Below, piece by piece: positions 19,462 to 27,591 of a stretch of DNA of 64,000 bases. Each line of letters starts with the position of its first letter. Position 1 is the stretch's first letter. The position numbers and the translations under genes are program-made. The DNA comes from Olivibacter sp. SDN3 (GTDB lineage Bacteria; Bacteroidota; Bacteroidia; Sphingobacteriales; Sphingobacteriaceae). The notes beneath the pieces were generated by a model. The model had not been told where the DNA came from. It saw nothing but the letters and a program-made list of their open reading frames with translations, and searched no databases. Location: positions 1,426,001-1,490,000 of the forward strand of contig NZ_CP060497.1 in NCBI RefSeq assembly GCF_014334135.1. Direction: 5' to 3'.

Positions 19462-19498
19462 AACTATAGTTTAAATTGGTTATAGCGTTTTATGGTGA

Positions 19499-19690
19499 TC
19501 AGCTAGCTAGCTGCAATGGTTCTAATATTCCAGGTATAAATTGCACAAGCAGGATTACCGCGCTATGCATAGGTTTTGTATGAATAGATAGGCGCTCTCC
19601 GTTAAGACCCTTCGGGTTGATCTCCTTATGCAGTATATTCCATTTCTCGCATTCGTAGGTAATATTCAGTATAAAATCAGCTGTTTTCAT
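19499..19690 (-). CDS. Short ORF in the susC leader (63 aa), unknown
   Basis: An ATG-initiated frame of 63 codons between the predicted susC transcription start (near 19733) and the susC start. It begins MKTADFILNITYECEKWNIL; the C-terminal third is hydrophobic (SAVILLVQFIPGILEPL). It has no recognisable family. It would be translated as the first cistron of the operon mRNA, so it may be a leader peptide, a small membrane-associated protein, or chance. Nothing besides position supports it. Confidence 0.35.
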   Translation of the reverse strand: MKTADFILNITYECEKWNILHKEINPKGLNGERLSIHTKPMHSAVILLVQFIPGILEPLQLAS

Positions 19691-19710
19691 ATCAGTATTC
19701 CTAATTATAA

Positions 19711-19732
19711 TTGGTATGGTCTGGTCTGGTTA
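19711..19732. promoter_or_regulatory. Operator-like repeat at the susC promoter
   Basis: The sequence TATGGTCTGGTCTGGTTA contains CTGGTCTGGTT and lies immediately downstream of the predicted -7 box, over the expected transcription start of the susC operon. A related copy (CTGGTTTGGTT) overlaps the -33 box of the divergent regulator gene. Two similar sites on facing promoters are what a shared operator for the adjacent GntR-type repressor would look like; this is an inference. Confidence 0.5.
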
Positions 19733-19739
19733 TTTAGTA

Positions 19740-19771
19740 CAATTATAGATTCTTTTTTTATTCCATCCAAA
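19740..19771 (-). promoter_or_regulatory. Predicted promoter of the susC operon
   Basis: On the minus strand TTTG (19771-19768) is followed after 20 bases by TATAATTG (19747-19740). This matches the Bacteroidota vegetative promoter (TTTG, 19-21 bases, TAnnTTTG) with one mismatch in the -7 element. The transcription start would fall near 19733. Confidence 0.6.
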
Positions 19772-19830
19772 TTTTTTTTTATTTTTTCAGTTTAGACGGC
19801 TTTAATCGGCACTTATTTACAAAAACACGC

Positions 19831-19853
19831 TATGCTGGTTTGGTTTGCTATGC
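19831..19853. promoter_or_regulatory. Operator-like repeat at the regulator promoter
   Basis: TATGCTGGTTTGGTTTGCTATGC contains CTGGTTTGGTT, related to CTGGTCTGGTT at 19721-19731, and is bounded by two copies of GCTATGC. It covers the -33 element of the regulator promoter, which suggests autoregulation. Confidence 0.45.
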
Positions 19854-19869
19854 TAATTCACTATTTTTG
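19839..19869 (+). promoter_or_regulatory. Predicted promoter of the GntR-type regulator gene
   Basis: TTTG at 19839-19842 is followed by exactly 19 bases and then TATTTTTG (19862-19869), a full match to the Bacteroidota consensus. The regulator ATG lies 18 bases downstream of the -7 box, so the leader is very short. Confidence 0.7.
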
Positions 19870-19887
19870 CGTAAACAGTAGATCATC

Positions 19888-20907
19888 ATGACCTCGGATT
19901 TAAGTGAAAATACGGTAGCGCTAAACCATCGCATGAAATATTTGCAATTGGTGGACTATATAAACAAGCTGATTGAATCTGATCAGCTTCACATTGGCGA
20001 TCGTCTCCCCTCCCTGAAGCAGCTGGAAAAGGACCTCGGGATGAGTAAGGAAACACTGTTAAAAGGCTTGAACCATTTATTGGAAAAGGGGATTATAGAA
20101 TCCGTCTACCGAAAAGGCTATTACGTGAAAAAAAAATCGGTTACCCATACTTTCCGTGTTTTTCTTTTGCTTGATAAAATGAATGTAATGCGTGACAGGT
20201 TGTATCATACGCTTTTTGATAATCTGAAGGACATGGCAGATCTTGATGTTTACTTCCACCATCACAATTTCAAGGTGTTCGAGAATCTCATCCGCGAAAA
20301 TCTTAGCAATTACACCCACTTCGTCATCACCACCTTCATGAAAGAAGATGTAGCTCCCATCCTAAACCTCATCCCTGCGTCAAAACGTATTGTTATTGAT
20401 TATAACCAGCCTAGCCTGGAGGGCAATTATTCTTGCATTTATCAAGACTTTGAGCATGATATATATGATGCGTTAGTTCAACTCAAGAACCGTCTGTCCA
20501 ACTATCAGAAACTCGTACTCATTGCACCTTCTGCAGCGGTCCATGCACGTCATGTGATGGATGGTTTTTTACGCTTTTGCATGGAAAATGACATCTCGTA
20601 CACCATACAACAAGAAGTGGAGACAGCAGGTTTTCATAAGGGCAATGCTTATATTACATTTAGCAGATACGACACTGATGATGTGGCACTTATTAAGCTA
20701 GCAAGAAGTAAAGGCTATCAGTTAGGAAAAGATATTGGCCTTATCTCTTACAATGATAGTGCCGTGAAGGAAATTTTAGAGGGCGGCATAACGGTTATTT
20801 CTACTGACTTCGAAGCCATGGCTAGAGAGGTAAGCCGTGCAGTCCTGAACAGGGAAACCATCGTACTTCGTAACCCGACACCGATAATTGTACGGCAGTC
20901 CTTTTGA
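19888..20907 (+). CDS. GntR-type transcriptional regulator with LacI-like ligand-binding domain
   Basis: The N-terminal winged helix-turn-helix (residues about 12-85) shows the GntR pattern DRLPSLKQLEKDLGMSKETL and LEKGIIESVYRKGYYV. Residues about 90-339 form a periplasmic-binding-protein-like sensor domain, as in LacI and AraR-type GntR regulators (GKDIGLISYNDSAVKEIL; GGITVISTDFEAMAREV). It is divergent from susC and shares the operator-rich intergenic region. The expected role is a repressor of the polysaccharide operon released by a sugar derived from the substrate. It ends just before the GC-poorer accessory region. Confidence 0.9.
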   Translation: MTSDLSENTVALNHRMKYLQLVDYINKLIESDQLHIGDRLPSLKQLEKDLGMSKETLLKGLNHLLEKGIIESVYRKGYYVKKKSVTHTFRVFLLLDKMNVMRDRLYHTLFDNLKDMADLDVYFHHHNFKVFENLIRENLSNYTHFVITTFMKEDVAPILNLIPASKRIVIDYNQPSLEGNYSCIYQDFEHDIYDALVQLKNRLSNYQKLVLIAPSAAVHARHVMDGFLRFCMENDISYTIQQEVETAGFHKGNAYITFSRYDTDDVALIKLARSKGYQLGKDIGLISYNDSAVKEILEGGITVISTDFEAMAREVSRAVLNRETIVLRNPTPIIVRQSF

Positions 20908-21015
20908 CCTGTTTTTCAGCCGCTTTCCTCGTTACTCTTCAGTAATAAGCAGATTCCTTTACCTATTGCGTATAAACATGAAACAAGGAAAGAATATAGA
21001 ATATTATTGCAAAAT

Positions 21016-21037
21016 GAAGGTAATTTATGTTACCTTC
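21016..21037. promoter_or_regulatory. Palindrome upstream of the ANT(6)-like gene
   Basis: GAAGGTAA (21016-21023) and TTACCTTC (21030-21037) form a perfect 8-bp inverted repeat with a 6-base spacer. The right arm overlaps TACCTTCG, a near match to a -7 box. It lies 62 bases before the ATG. It could be an operator for a dimeric regulator or a leader hairpin. Confidence 0.4.
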
Positions 21038-21098
21038 GATAAGCTTCCACTGATATACCTCGTTTAACATAATTGCCCAAGAAAAGCCAAAAAATTAT

Positions 21099-21947
21099 AT
21101 GCGACAAAAAGAAGAATTATATTTGTTGTTTGATAAAATAGTGCTGGAAAATGAAGATATAAGGCTCTCTGTATTAGAAGGATCAAGAACAAACAGCAAT
21201 ATACCGGAAGACAACTTTCAGGACTATGACCTCTCTTTTTTCGTTACGGATATACAAAAGTATACGAAGCATGAAGATTGGTTGAAAGTATTCGGTGGCG
21301 AAATTATTGCCATGCAAAAACCAGAGGATATGGAATTATTTCCTTCGGAGTGCGAAAATTATTATAGTTATCTAATGTATTTTGATGACGGCATAAAATT
21401 AGATCTCACCATAATCCCTATTACCTTCGTTGATGAATATTTTTCTGCCGCCGATGGATTGAACAAAATCTTGATCGACAAAGACAATTTAGCTCCTGCA
21501 AACCTACATCCATCAGATAGATTGTATTGGATAAAGCGGCCTTCGGCACGAAGTTATGATGATTGCTGCAATGAGTTCTGGCATGTTTCCACCTACATTG
21601 CCAAGGCCTTTGCCAGAAAGGAGATACTCTACGCATTGCACCTATTCAATCAAATTAGTCGCCCTGAACTGTTGCGCATGATGTCTTGGGAGATAGGCAT
21701 CAGGTGTGGATTTGACTTCAGTTTAGGCAAAAATTATAAATTTATTGATCGATATATAACGCCTGCAACATTTGATAATTTAATGAAAACCTTTTCTCTT
21801 GATGGTTACGAAAAAGCACGAAATGCTTTTGAGCAGTGCTGTGAAATGTTCCGAACCTATTCGAAACTTATAGCGGATAAACTGGGTTTTGATTATCCGA
21901 TTTATGATAAAAACCTAACAGCTTTCAGTAGAAAGTACTACACTTAG
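21099..21947 (+). CDS. Aminoglycoside 6-adenylyltransferase-like nucleotidyltransferase, ANT(6)/AadS type
   Basis: A 282-residue protein matching the ANT(6) family in size and motifs: LEGSRTNSN near residue 27, DNFQDYDLSFFV with the metal-binding acidic pair, DDGIKLDLTIIP with the third acidic residue, and RPSARSYDDCCNEFWHVSTYIAKAFAR in the helical C-terminal half. Family members transfer AMP from ATP to streptomycin-like aminoglycosides. It stands alone, with no transposase or integron-like element near, so it looks like a resident chromosomal gene, of the kind common in Bacteroidota. Whether it gives resistance cannot be judged from sequence. Confidence 0.85.
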   Translation: MRQKEELYLLFDKIVLENEDIRLSVLEGSRTNSNIPEDNFQDYDLSFFVTDIQKYTKHEDWLKVFGGEIIAMQKPEDMELFPSECENYYSYLMYFDDGIKLDLTIIPITFVDEYFSAADGLNKILIDKDNLAPANLHPSDRLYWIKRPSARSYDDCCNEFWHVSTYIAKAFARKEILYALHLFNQISRPELLRMMSWEIGIRCGFDFSLGKNYKFIDRYITPATFDNLMKTFSLDGYEKARNAFEQCCEMFRTYSKLIADKLGFDYPIYDKNLTAFSRKYYT

Positions 21948-22243
21948 ACTTCCGATAAACCGTAGGCAATGGGGCTGGTGCGTGCACGTTAACTTCGTCC
22001 TCATAACCTCGTTTCAACCCGCCGAATTGTTCCATCGTAAGCTTCATAATAGTATACTGCTCTTTTGCCTCTAGCATTAGTGTACAGTTCGAAGGTGAAG
22101 CAAACTATCAGGGCCGAAAACTGTATTAATTAAACGGGCAATTACTAGAGCCATGAGCTGAAGAGACATTCGACAGGAAAGTCTAAATTAATTTGACACA
22201 TAGCTGCGCATACAAACCCGGGAAATACATTTATCTCTTATCT

Positions 22244-22786
22244 ATGAAAATTTCCATTTTCCATTTCTTTCTTTTGGTGATCAGCAAATGTTTTGCTCAA
22301 AATATACCGCCATTTGTATATGATGGTGATGACCGTATTGTATACGAGCAGGAGATGGATTGCGAAAACCTATCTAAAGAACAAATGTATAACCAGGCCT
22401 TGACATGGATTGCCGATACATTCGAATCATCCAAGTATGTGATCGAAAAGCAAGCCGAAACATCAGGTAGTATAATAGGCTCAGCAAAACGCAGCTTTTC
22501 GTTCCCCTCGGGTGTTACGACGGCTTACTATGAAGTAAATTTCTATTTTCAGCTCGATGTAAAAGACCAGCAACTGACGTACCGCCTTGCTGATTTAACT
22601 GCTATAAGAAGTGGAAATACCACCGAAACACCGATAGAAGATATCGTCGAGTATGCCAAAGGCAGCAAAAGCTCAGTGGGTTTTCCAAAAGACTATGCGG
22701 TGGCTCTGCTATCAGCAGGTAATGAAGTAATAGAAGAAATGCTGGGAAGTCTTGCCGATTCCGTCTGCCCGGACGCCGATTTGTAA
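22244..22786 (+). CDS. DUF4468 (TBP-like fold) exported protein
   Basis: From the ATG at 22244 the protein has a signal peptide (MKISIFHFFLLVISKCFAQ) and then the DUF4468 pattern: YEQEMDCENLSKEQMYNQAL, WIADTFESSKYVIEKQ, GSIIGSAKRSF and a beta-strand pair YYEVNFYFQLDVKDQQLTYRL. A TTG 51 bases upstream would place 17 residues before the signal peptide and is unlikely. The family is widespread in Bacteroidota and of unknown function, usually about 180 residues as here. It stands alone, with no operon partner. Confidence 0.8.
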   Translation: MKISIFHFFLLVISKCFAQNIPPFVYDGDDRIVYEQEMDCENLSKEQMYNQALTWIADTFESSKYVIEKQAETSGSIIGSAKRSFSFPSGVTTAYYEVNFYFQLDVKDQQLTYRLADLTAIRSGNTTETPIEDIVEYAKGSKSSVGFPKDYAVALLSAGNEVIEEMLGSLADSVCPDADL

Positions 22787-23024
22787 AGAACCGTTAACCA
22801 TTGCCAACAAGCCAGATTCTTCGTAATATTGTATATGTTAAATTTTTCACAAAAAACCAGCACCGAATTAATCCTGAAAATGATTATTGTGATCGGAAAA
22901 CCTTCTGCGCTACATGGCTTTTGTGACAAATTGAAAGTTGCCGGATTCCTGTATGAATCAAATGAGCGAAACGCTTCATAATAAATACGCCAATCACTGA
23001 TCCATTAAATTAATTGATGCGCTT

Positions 23025-24173
23025 ATGTCTGGATATTCAATGTCAGGAACCACATTGAAGGTAATCAAACCGAGCTCGAAAAGCGACAGGAGCTTTAACC
23101 TGATTTACCTTTATTTCATTTTACTGCTAAACACCCTTCACATCAGCTTTTTATGCGCACAGGAAACCGGTTCTCAGGAAGCGGTAAAAGTGGGGGTTTA
23201 TGTTAGTCCCCCTTTTGTTATGGAGGAGGAGGATGGCTTTACGGGAATGTCGATCGAACTTTGGGAGGCCCTTGCAGAAAAGCTTGGTTTAACTTTTACT
23301 TATGAAAGAGCTTCGACATTCAGCGAACTCGTGGAAGGTACAGCGGATGGGCGTTTTGATGTTGCTGTGACCAACCTCACCGTTACTCAGAATAGAGCAA
23401 GAAAACTCGATTTTACGCAACCCTGGTACGATGCGGGGCTCCGGATCATGGTAGATCGGGAACACACATCGGGATGGACCGACGTGGTCAGGGGATTAAG
23501 CGACGCAGGACATCTGCGCACATATGCTTGGCTAGCTTTTTTGGTGATTTTTGCCGCCATTCTGCTAACACTATTTGATAGAAAGTTTGATAAAAACTTT
23601 CCCAGGGCTTTCCGGGAGGGGTTTGCAGAAAATTTTTACCACATTATGTCTTTGGCTACCTCGGGGAAAGCACAAAGAAAAAATCTTTTCGGTTGGAAGG
23701 GCCGTATATTTTCAGGCCTTTGGCTCGTTTGCGGCGTGGGCTTACTGGCCTACATCACGTCATCTTTGACCAGTGTGATGACTACCCAATCATTAACCAA
23801 TCGGATTAATGGGATTGGCGATCTGCCAGGAAAAAGAATAGGCGTTTTTATGGGTAGCGAATCGGAAAAATACACCCTTAACAGGGGTTTTTCAGCAAGG
23901 GCCTATCAAGGTATTGAGGATGCAATCCATGCACTGAAAAGAAAGGAAATAGATGCCATCATTGGCGATGCCCCAGTCCTGGAATACTATCAGCACACCC
24001 GATCGGAGGAACCCTTTGAGGTGGTTGGGCCGCTATTCAAACCAGACAAGTACGGGTTTGGGTTTATCAAAGACAGTGAGCTTACGACTCCGCTAACAAT
24101 AGAGCTATTAGGTGCGCACGAAAGGGGTTTTATCGAAAAGCTTCGCAACAAATATTTTGGTCAGATCCGATAG
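23025..24173 (+). CDS. Prokaryotic ionotropic glutamate receptor-type channel (GluR0-like)
   Basis: A solute-binding protein domain is interrupted by a pore module. Order: signal region (to about residue 46); lobe 1 (VGVYVSPPFV to QPWYDAGLRI) with the ligand-carboxylate Arg in TVTQNRARKLDFTQPW; membrane helix 1 (AWLAFLVIFAAILLTLF, about 168-184); re-entrant pore segment (NFYHIMSLATSGKAQRKNLFG); membrane helix 2 (GLWLVCGVGLLAYITSSLTS); lobe 2 ending in the amino-group Asp motif DAIIGDAPVLEYY. The potassium-type TVGYG filter is absent, replaced by SLATSGKAQ. Helix 2 ends in the TSSLTSVMTT sequence typical of this superfamily. A homotetrameric, amino-acid-gated inner-membrane channel is expected; its ion selectivity is unknown. 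Confidence 0.88.
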   Translation: MSGYSMSGTTLKVIKPSSKSDRSFNLIYLYFILLLNTLHISFLCAQETGSQEAVKVGVYVSPPFVMEEEDGFTGMSIELWEALAEKLGLTFTYERASTFSELVEGTADGRFDVAVTNLTVTQNRARKLDFTQPWYDAGLRIMVDREHTSGWTDVVRGLSDAGHLRTYAWLAFLVIFAAILLTLFDRKFDKNFPRAFREGFAENFYHIMSLATSGKAQRKNLFGWKGRIFSGLWLVCGVGLLAYITSSLTSVMTTQSLTNRINGIGDLPGKRIGVFMGSESEKYTLNRGFSARAYQGIEDAIHALKRKEIDAIIGDAPVLEYYQHTRSEEPFEVVGPLFKPDKYGFGFIKDSELTTPLTIELLGAHERGFIEKLRNKYFGQIR

Positions 24174-24296
24174 CCGGAAAATTCCGAGGATCTATTCTTG
24201 GGTTATTTCCATTCATGTGGTAAAAAATCTTTATCGGCTTTTGTAAAGGCATAGAAAATATTCTGGAAATGATGATTAACTTAGCCCGATAAGGTT

Positions 24297-24821
24297 ATGA
24301 AAGTATATATTGAAACAGACCGGCTAATATTAAGAGAAATTCTTCCGGAAGATGTTGATGACTTGTTTTTGCTAGAGGCAGATCCGGACGTACATAGGTA
24401 TGTAGGCAACAATCCGGTAAAAAGTAAAGCGGAAATAAGGAAATACATCGATTCCGTAAGGCAACAATATGTTGATAATGGCATAGGTCATTGGGCGGCT
24501 GTTGAAAAATCGTCCAACTATTTTATTGGCTGGGCTGGCTTAACGCTGATTAAAGAAACCATCAATAATCATATTCACTACTATAGCTTGGGATATAGAT
24601 TTATACGTAAATATTGGGGTGTAGGTTACGCTACAGAGGCGGCAAAAGCTGCTTTAACTTATGGTTTTGATACCCTTGGTTTAAAAGCTATTTATGCCAT
24701 AGCCAATTGTGAAAACATAAATTCAAACAAGGTGCTGTCCAAAGTAGGCCTGACGTTTACCGAAACATTTGACTTCGATGGGATTAGGCATAACTGGTAT
24801 CAGATCCATAAAGCAGATTGA
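24297..24821 (+). CDS. GNAT-family acetyltransferase (RimJ/RimL type)
   Basis: A 174-residue protein with the RimJ/RimL opening ETDRLILREILPEDVDDLF, a central beta sheet (GHWAAVEKSSNYFIGWAGL) and the acetyl-CoA-binding segment YWGVGYATEAAKAALTYGF, followed by ANCENINSNKVLSKVGL. These acetylate N-terminal or side-chain amines of proteins or small molecules; the target is not evident. The gene ends one base before the convergent AraC regulator, leaving no room for a separate terminator. Confidence 0.88.
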   Translation: MKVYIETDRLILREILPEDVDDLFLLEADPDVHRYVGNNPVKSKAEIRKYIDSVRQQYVDNGIGHWAAVEKSSNYFIGWAGLTLIKETINNHIHYYSLGYRFIRKYWGVGYATEAAKAALTYGFDTLGLKAIYAIANCENINSNKVLSKVGLTFTETFDFDGIRHNWYQIHKAD

Positions 24822-24822
24822 A

Positions 24823-25653
24823 CTATTTTACGGTCTGGAAATAGGTTTTGGGGGGCATGCCTGAATACTGTCGAAAATCTTTTATAAAGTGGTTTTCATC
24901 GCAATACCCATTGTCGATAGCCACCTGTAAAAGATCTTTGGAGGGAGATCTGTCTAAATCTAGGTAGGCGTTTAGAAACCGTCTCAACATGATATACCGT
25001 TGAGGAGAAAAGCCCAGATGCTTTTTGAAGTTCCTTTCCAGCCATTTGTAATTTAACCGCACACCGTGCGTTTCCAAAAGTTCCTTGACAGTAATTAATC
25101 CTTTTCGCTGATCAATATGCCCCAACATTTCAATCAATATCCCGGGATATGAATAGTGGCTGATCTTTGCTGAAATAAACCGTGAGAATGTCTCGATTTT
25201 TTTCTCAGGTGCTGAGGTATAATAGTTTTCTAAAAATGTGTTAAAGTTAGCCCCTGCTATTTCTGAAAAATTAATAACCTGCCTGTGTTCCAAGTAATTC
25301 TCTTGAATACCAAACAGCTTGTAGAATGTATACGGATAGAAGCGAACGATAAAAATATCCTCCTGATGACCATACAGCTCCCAGTAAATGTTTTTCAGGA
25401 CGCCCCCACAGGCCCACATTGCTTCGAAAATTTTCCTTTCCCCGTCGATGTCTATCTGGTTTTGCTTTTCTCCATCCCACGTGATCACTACGACGGGATA
25501 TCCATCGTTAAAAAGCAACTGTCTTCCATGTATACTTTGTGCCTTAAATACATAGATTCCTTCCACAAAATCCTGAAGGTTTTCGGGAACAGAAGTCTTC
25601 ATCGCATCCTCGAAATGGATGGGGTCTATATGTTTAAAAAAACGAATCGGCAC
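24823..25653 (-). CDS. AraC-family transcriptional regulator
   Basis: A 276-residue protein. An N-terminal cupin-like sensor region (about 15-150; DGYPVVVITWDG, FIVRFYPYTFYKLFG) precedes a C-terminal AraC DNA-binding domain (about 180-272) with two helix-turn-helix units and the signature DLLQVAIDNGYCDENHFIKDFRQYSGMPPKTY. The start is a GTG at 25653; the next in-frame ATG would remove 17 residues. It lies divergent from the methionine aminopeptidase gene. The regulated genes are unknown. Confidence 0.85.
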   Translation of the reverse strand: MPIRFFKHIDPIHFEDAMKTSVPENLQDFVEGIYVFKAQSIHGRQLLFNDGYPVVVITWDGEKQNQIDIDGERKIFEAMWACGGVLKNIYWELYGHQEDIFIVRFYPYTFYKLFGIQENYLEHRQVINFSEIAGANFNTFLENYYTSAPEKKIETFSRFISAKISHYSYPGILIEMLGHIDQRKGLITVKELLETHGVRLNYKWLERNFKKHLGFSPQRYIMLRRFLNAYLDLDRSPSKDLLQVAIDNGYCDENHFIKDFRQYSGMPPKTYFQTVK

Positions 25654-25731
25654 AGAAACAAATATATAAAAGTTTCAGCTGAATATGCGAAAAATGTCTA
25701 AGTTATACTATTCATACCAAAACATTGCTGG

Positions 25732-25739
25732 TATCTTTG
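25732..25739 (+). promoter_or_regulatory. Predicted -7 box of the methionine aminopeptidase gene
   Basis: TATCTTTG is a perfect TAnnTTTG element 27 bases before the ATG at 25766. It lies downstream of an earlier in-frame ATG at 25685, which argues against that longer start. No good -33 TTTG is seen. Confidence 0.5.
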
Positions 25740-25765
25740 AACTTTACTATTGCAAAGCAAAACAT

Positions 25766-26530
25766 ATGTGTATTACCAATGAAAAAGAATTGGACGGCAT
25801 GAGAAAAGTGAGTGAGGCTGTTGCATTGACTTTGAAAAATATGCACGCATACGCTCGCCCTGGAATGAGCACCCGGGAGCTGGATAATTATGGCGGCAGG
25901 TTGCTCGATACGTTTGGTGCCAAGTCGGCTCCTTATCTGACTTATCGATTCCCCGGTCATACCTGCATCAGCCTGAACCATGAAATATGCCATGGTATAC
26001 CATCAGACAAACGGATTATCCAAGAAGGTGATCTGCTGAATATTGACGTCTCTGCGGAGCTGAACGGATATTGGTCAGATAATGGAAGCTCTTTCATCGT
26101 TGGTAAGGACGTCCACCATAAACAGCACTTAATAGATACTTCCAAGCTTATACTACGAAAGGCTATTGGTAGCATTAAAGGCGGCGTAAAGATCAATGAG
26201 GTGGGTGCTTTAATAGAAAGAGAAGCTAAAAAGAACGGTTACAAGGTGATCAAAAATTTGGGAGGTCATGGCGTAGGAAAAGGGCTTCACGAGGCTCCTG
26301 AGGGTATTCTTAATTATAAGGACCGGTTTGACAGTAGGAGATTTCAAAAGCATTTCGTGATTGCTATAGAAACCTTTATTACCACGAGTTCCTCATTGGC
26401 TGTTGAACTTCCCGACGGGTTTACTTTGGTTGGCAACAAAGGTGGTTACGCGGTTCAACACGAACATACCATCGTTGTAACGGATGGACAAGCCATTATT
26501 CTGACAGAGCAGAACGGTATTTGGGATTAG
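25766..26530 (+). CDS. map: Methionine aminopeptidase, type I
   Basis: From the ATG at 25766 the protein opens MCITNEKELDGMRKVSEAV, as type I enzymes do. The five metal ligands are readable: Asp in LLNIDVSAELNGYWSDNGSSF (two), His in GGHGVGKGLHEAPE, Glu in VIAIETFIT and Glu in AVQHEHTIVV. A usual substrate-binding His occurs in GHTCISLNHEICHG. An ATG at 25685 would add 27 residues unlike the family, and the TATCTTTG promoter box lies between the two starts. It removes the initiator methionine from nascent proteins. It is isolated from the ribosomal-protein operon where map often lies, so this may be a second copy. Confidence 0.9.
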   Translation: MCITNEKELDGMRKVSEAVALTLKNMHAYARPGMSTRELDNYGGRLLDTFGAKSAPYLTYRFPGHTCISLNHEICHGIPSDKRIIQEGDLLNIDVSAELNGYWSDNGSSFIVGKDVHHKQHLIDTSKLILRKAIGSIKGGVKINEVGALIEREAKKNGYKVIKNLGGHGVGKGLHEAPEGILNYKDRFDSRRFQKHFVIAIETFITTSSSLAVELPDGFTLVGNKGGYAVQHEHTIVVTDGQAIILTEQNGIWD

Positions 26531-26589
26531 CCTCTTTTGGCATGTCATGCGCCTTTGCAACTGGACGGCATCCCTTCTGATAGCGGCAG

Positions 26590-27591
26590 TTATAGATACC
26601 GATTCAACACATTAAGGTACTGAACAGCCATTTTCAAGTCCTGTGCGGCAACTTTAGGAACACTGGCCTCTTTTGCGTGGAGCACATGAACTTTTGCTCT
26701 GATATTTGCGCGGTAGGCTTTATAGTAATCGAAGAGCAAGCGTTCCTCCTTCTGCAGCGCTATCTGCGAATACCGGAGATAATTTTGGAGAAGGTAGTCG
26801 CTCAGGTCTGGGTAACCGTAAGCTTCTAAATCCATACACAGAAAAGCCACTTCATCCAGTACATCCACCTGCCTCATGGCATCATTGAATTCAATACAGT
26901 CGAATATTACCGGGTCCTCATATAAGAATATATTCCCGGCATGAAGATCCCCATGAAGATCGCGCACAAAGCCATCAGCCGGACGCTGGGTAATAAAGCT
27001 CTCATAATTTTGTAAAAATTGGCCGGACCTTATAGTACTATCTCGCACAATCCTACCGTAATCTTCCCCCAAATGCTGCTGTATGTACCCCTGAAGCGTC
27101 GCGAGATCGTTAAACAGCTCTTTCTGGCCCTTGACGTCTGCGTCTTTCCTGATCACAGTGGCCTGTGCATGAAAAGCCGAGATCTCCCTGGCAAGACTGT
27201 CTATCATGGATTTATCTACCTGTTCTTCTTTAAGCATACGATCCATTTCCTTCGCCGTATCCATGCGTTTCATCAAAACAGCGTAGTCTACTATGTTGTC
27301 TGGATGCCCATCAAAAGAAAAATGATCCCCTCTTTGAAAGACAGGAACCACTTCTAAATACATCTCTTTTGCCAACCGCTTGTTCAATAGCAGCTCCTGT
27401 TCGCAATAATATTTTCGCTTTACCAGGCTCGAAAAATCCAGAAAGGAAAATTTTACCGGTTTCTTTATCTTATAGACTTGCTGATCGGTAAGTATCACCC
27501 AGGAAATATGGGTTTCCAGCAAAGTACTCTCACGATATTGATGAAGGTTTTGCTCCTGCGCTTTTAAATGTTCGACCTCACTTTTTTTCAT
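26590..27591 (-). CDS. Aminoglycoside phosphotransferase-like kinase (COG2187 type)
   Basis: A protein-kinase-fold protein of 333 residues with the catalytic loop VRDLHGDLHAGNIFL (about residue 212) and the metal-binding segment VIFDCIEFNDAMRQVD. An ATP-lobe Lys lies in VYKIKKPVKFSFLDFSS. It resembles the N-terminal half of the bifunctional phosphotransferase/P-loop proteins found in many proteobacteria. Here the P-loop half is a separate upstream gene overlapping by 14 bases. The physiological substrate is not known; an antibiotic-modifying role should not be assumed. Confidence 0.8.
   Translation of the reverse strand: MKKSEVEHLKAQEQNLHQYRESTLLETHISWVILTDQQVYKIKKPVKFSFLDFSSLVKRKYYCEQELLLNKRLAKEMYLEVVPVFQRGDHFSFDGHPDNIVDYAVLMKRMDTAKEMDRMLKEEQVDKSMIDSLAREISAFHAQATVIRKDADVKGQKELFNDLATLQGYIQQHLGEDYGRIVRDSTIRSGQFLQNYESFITQRPADGFVRDLHGDLHAGNIFLYEDPVIFDCIEFNDAMRQVDVLDEVAFLCMDLEAYGYPDLSDYLLQNYLRYSQIALQKEERLLFDYYKAYRANIRAKVHVLHAKEASVPKVAAQDLKMAVQYLNVLNRYL

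Noticed and set aside
21948-22243. Minus-strand frame of about 42 codons with YYYEAYDGTIRRVE wording
   Set aside because: Looks faintly protein-like (possible remnant) but has no good start, promoter or family match. The gap otherwise holds nothing I can name.
25441-25500. Additional parS site at CCCACGTGATC
   Set aside because: Only the central CACGTG is kept; neither half extends to GTTNC/GNAAC, and it lies inside the coding region of the AraC regulator.
26590-27591. Calling the phosphotransferase-like gene an antibiotic resistance gene
   Set aside because: The kinase fold is shared by many enzymes with other substrates; context with a P-loop kinase does not point to aminoglycosides.
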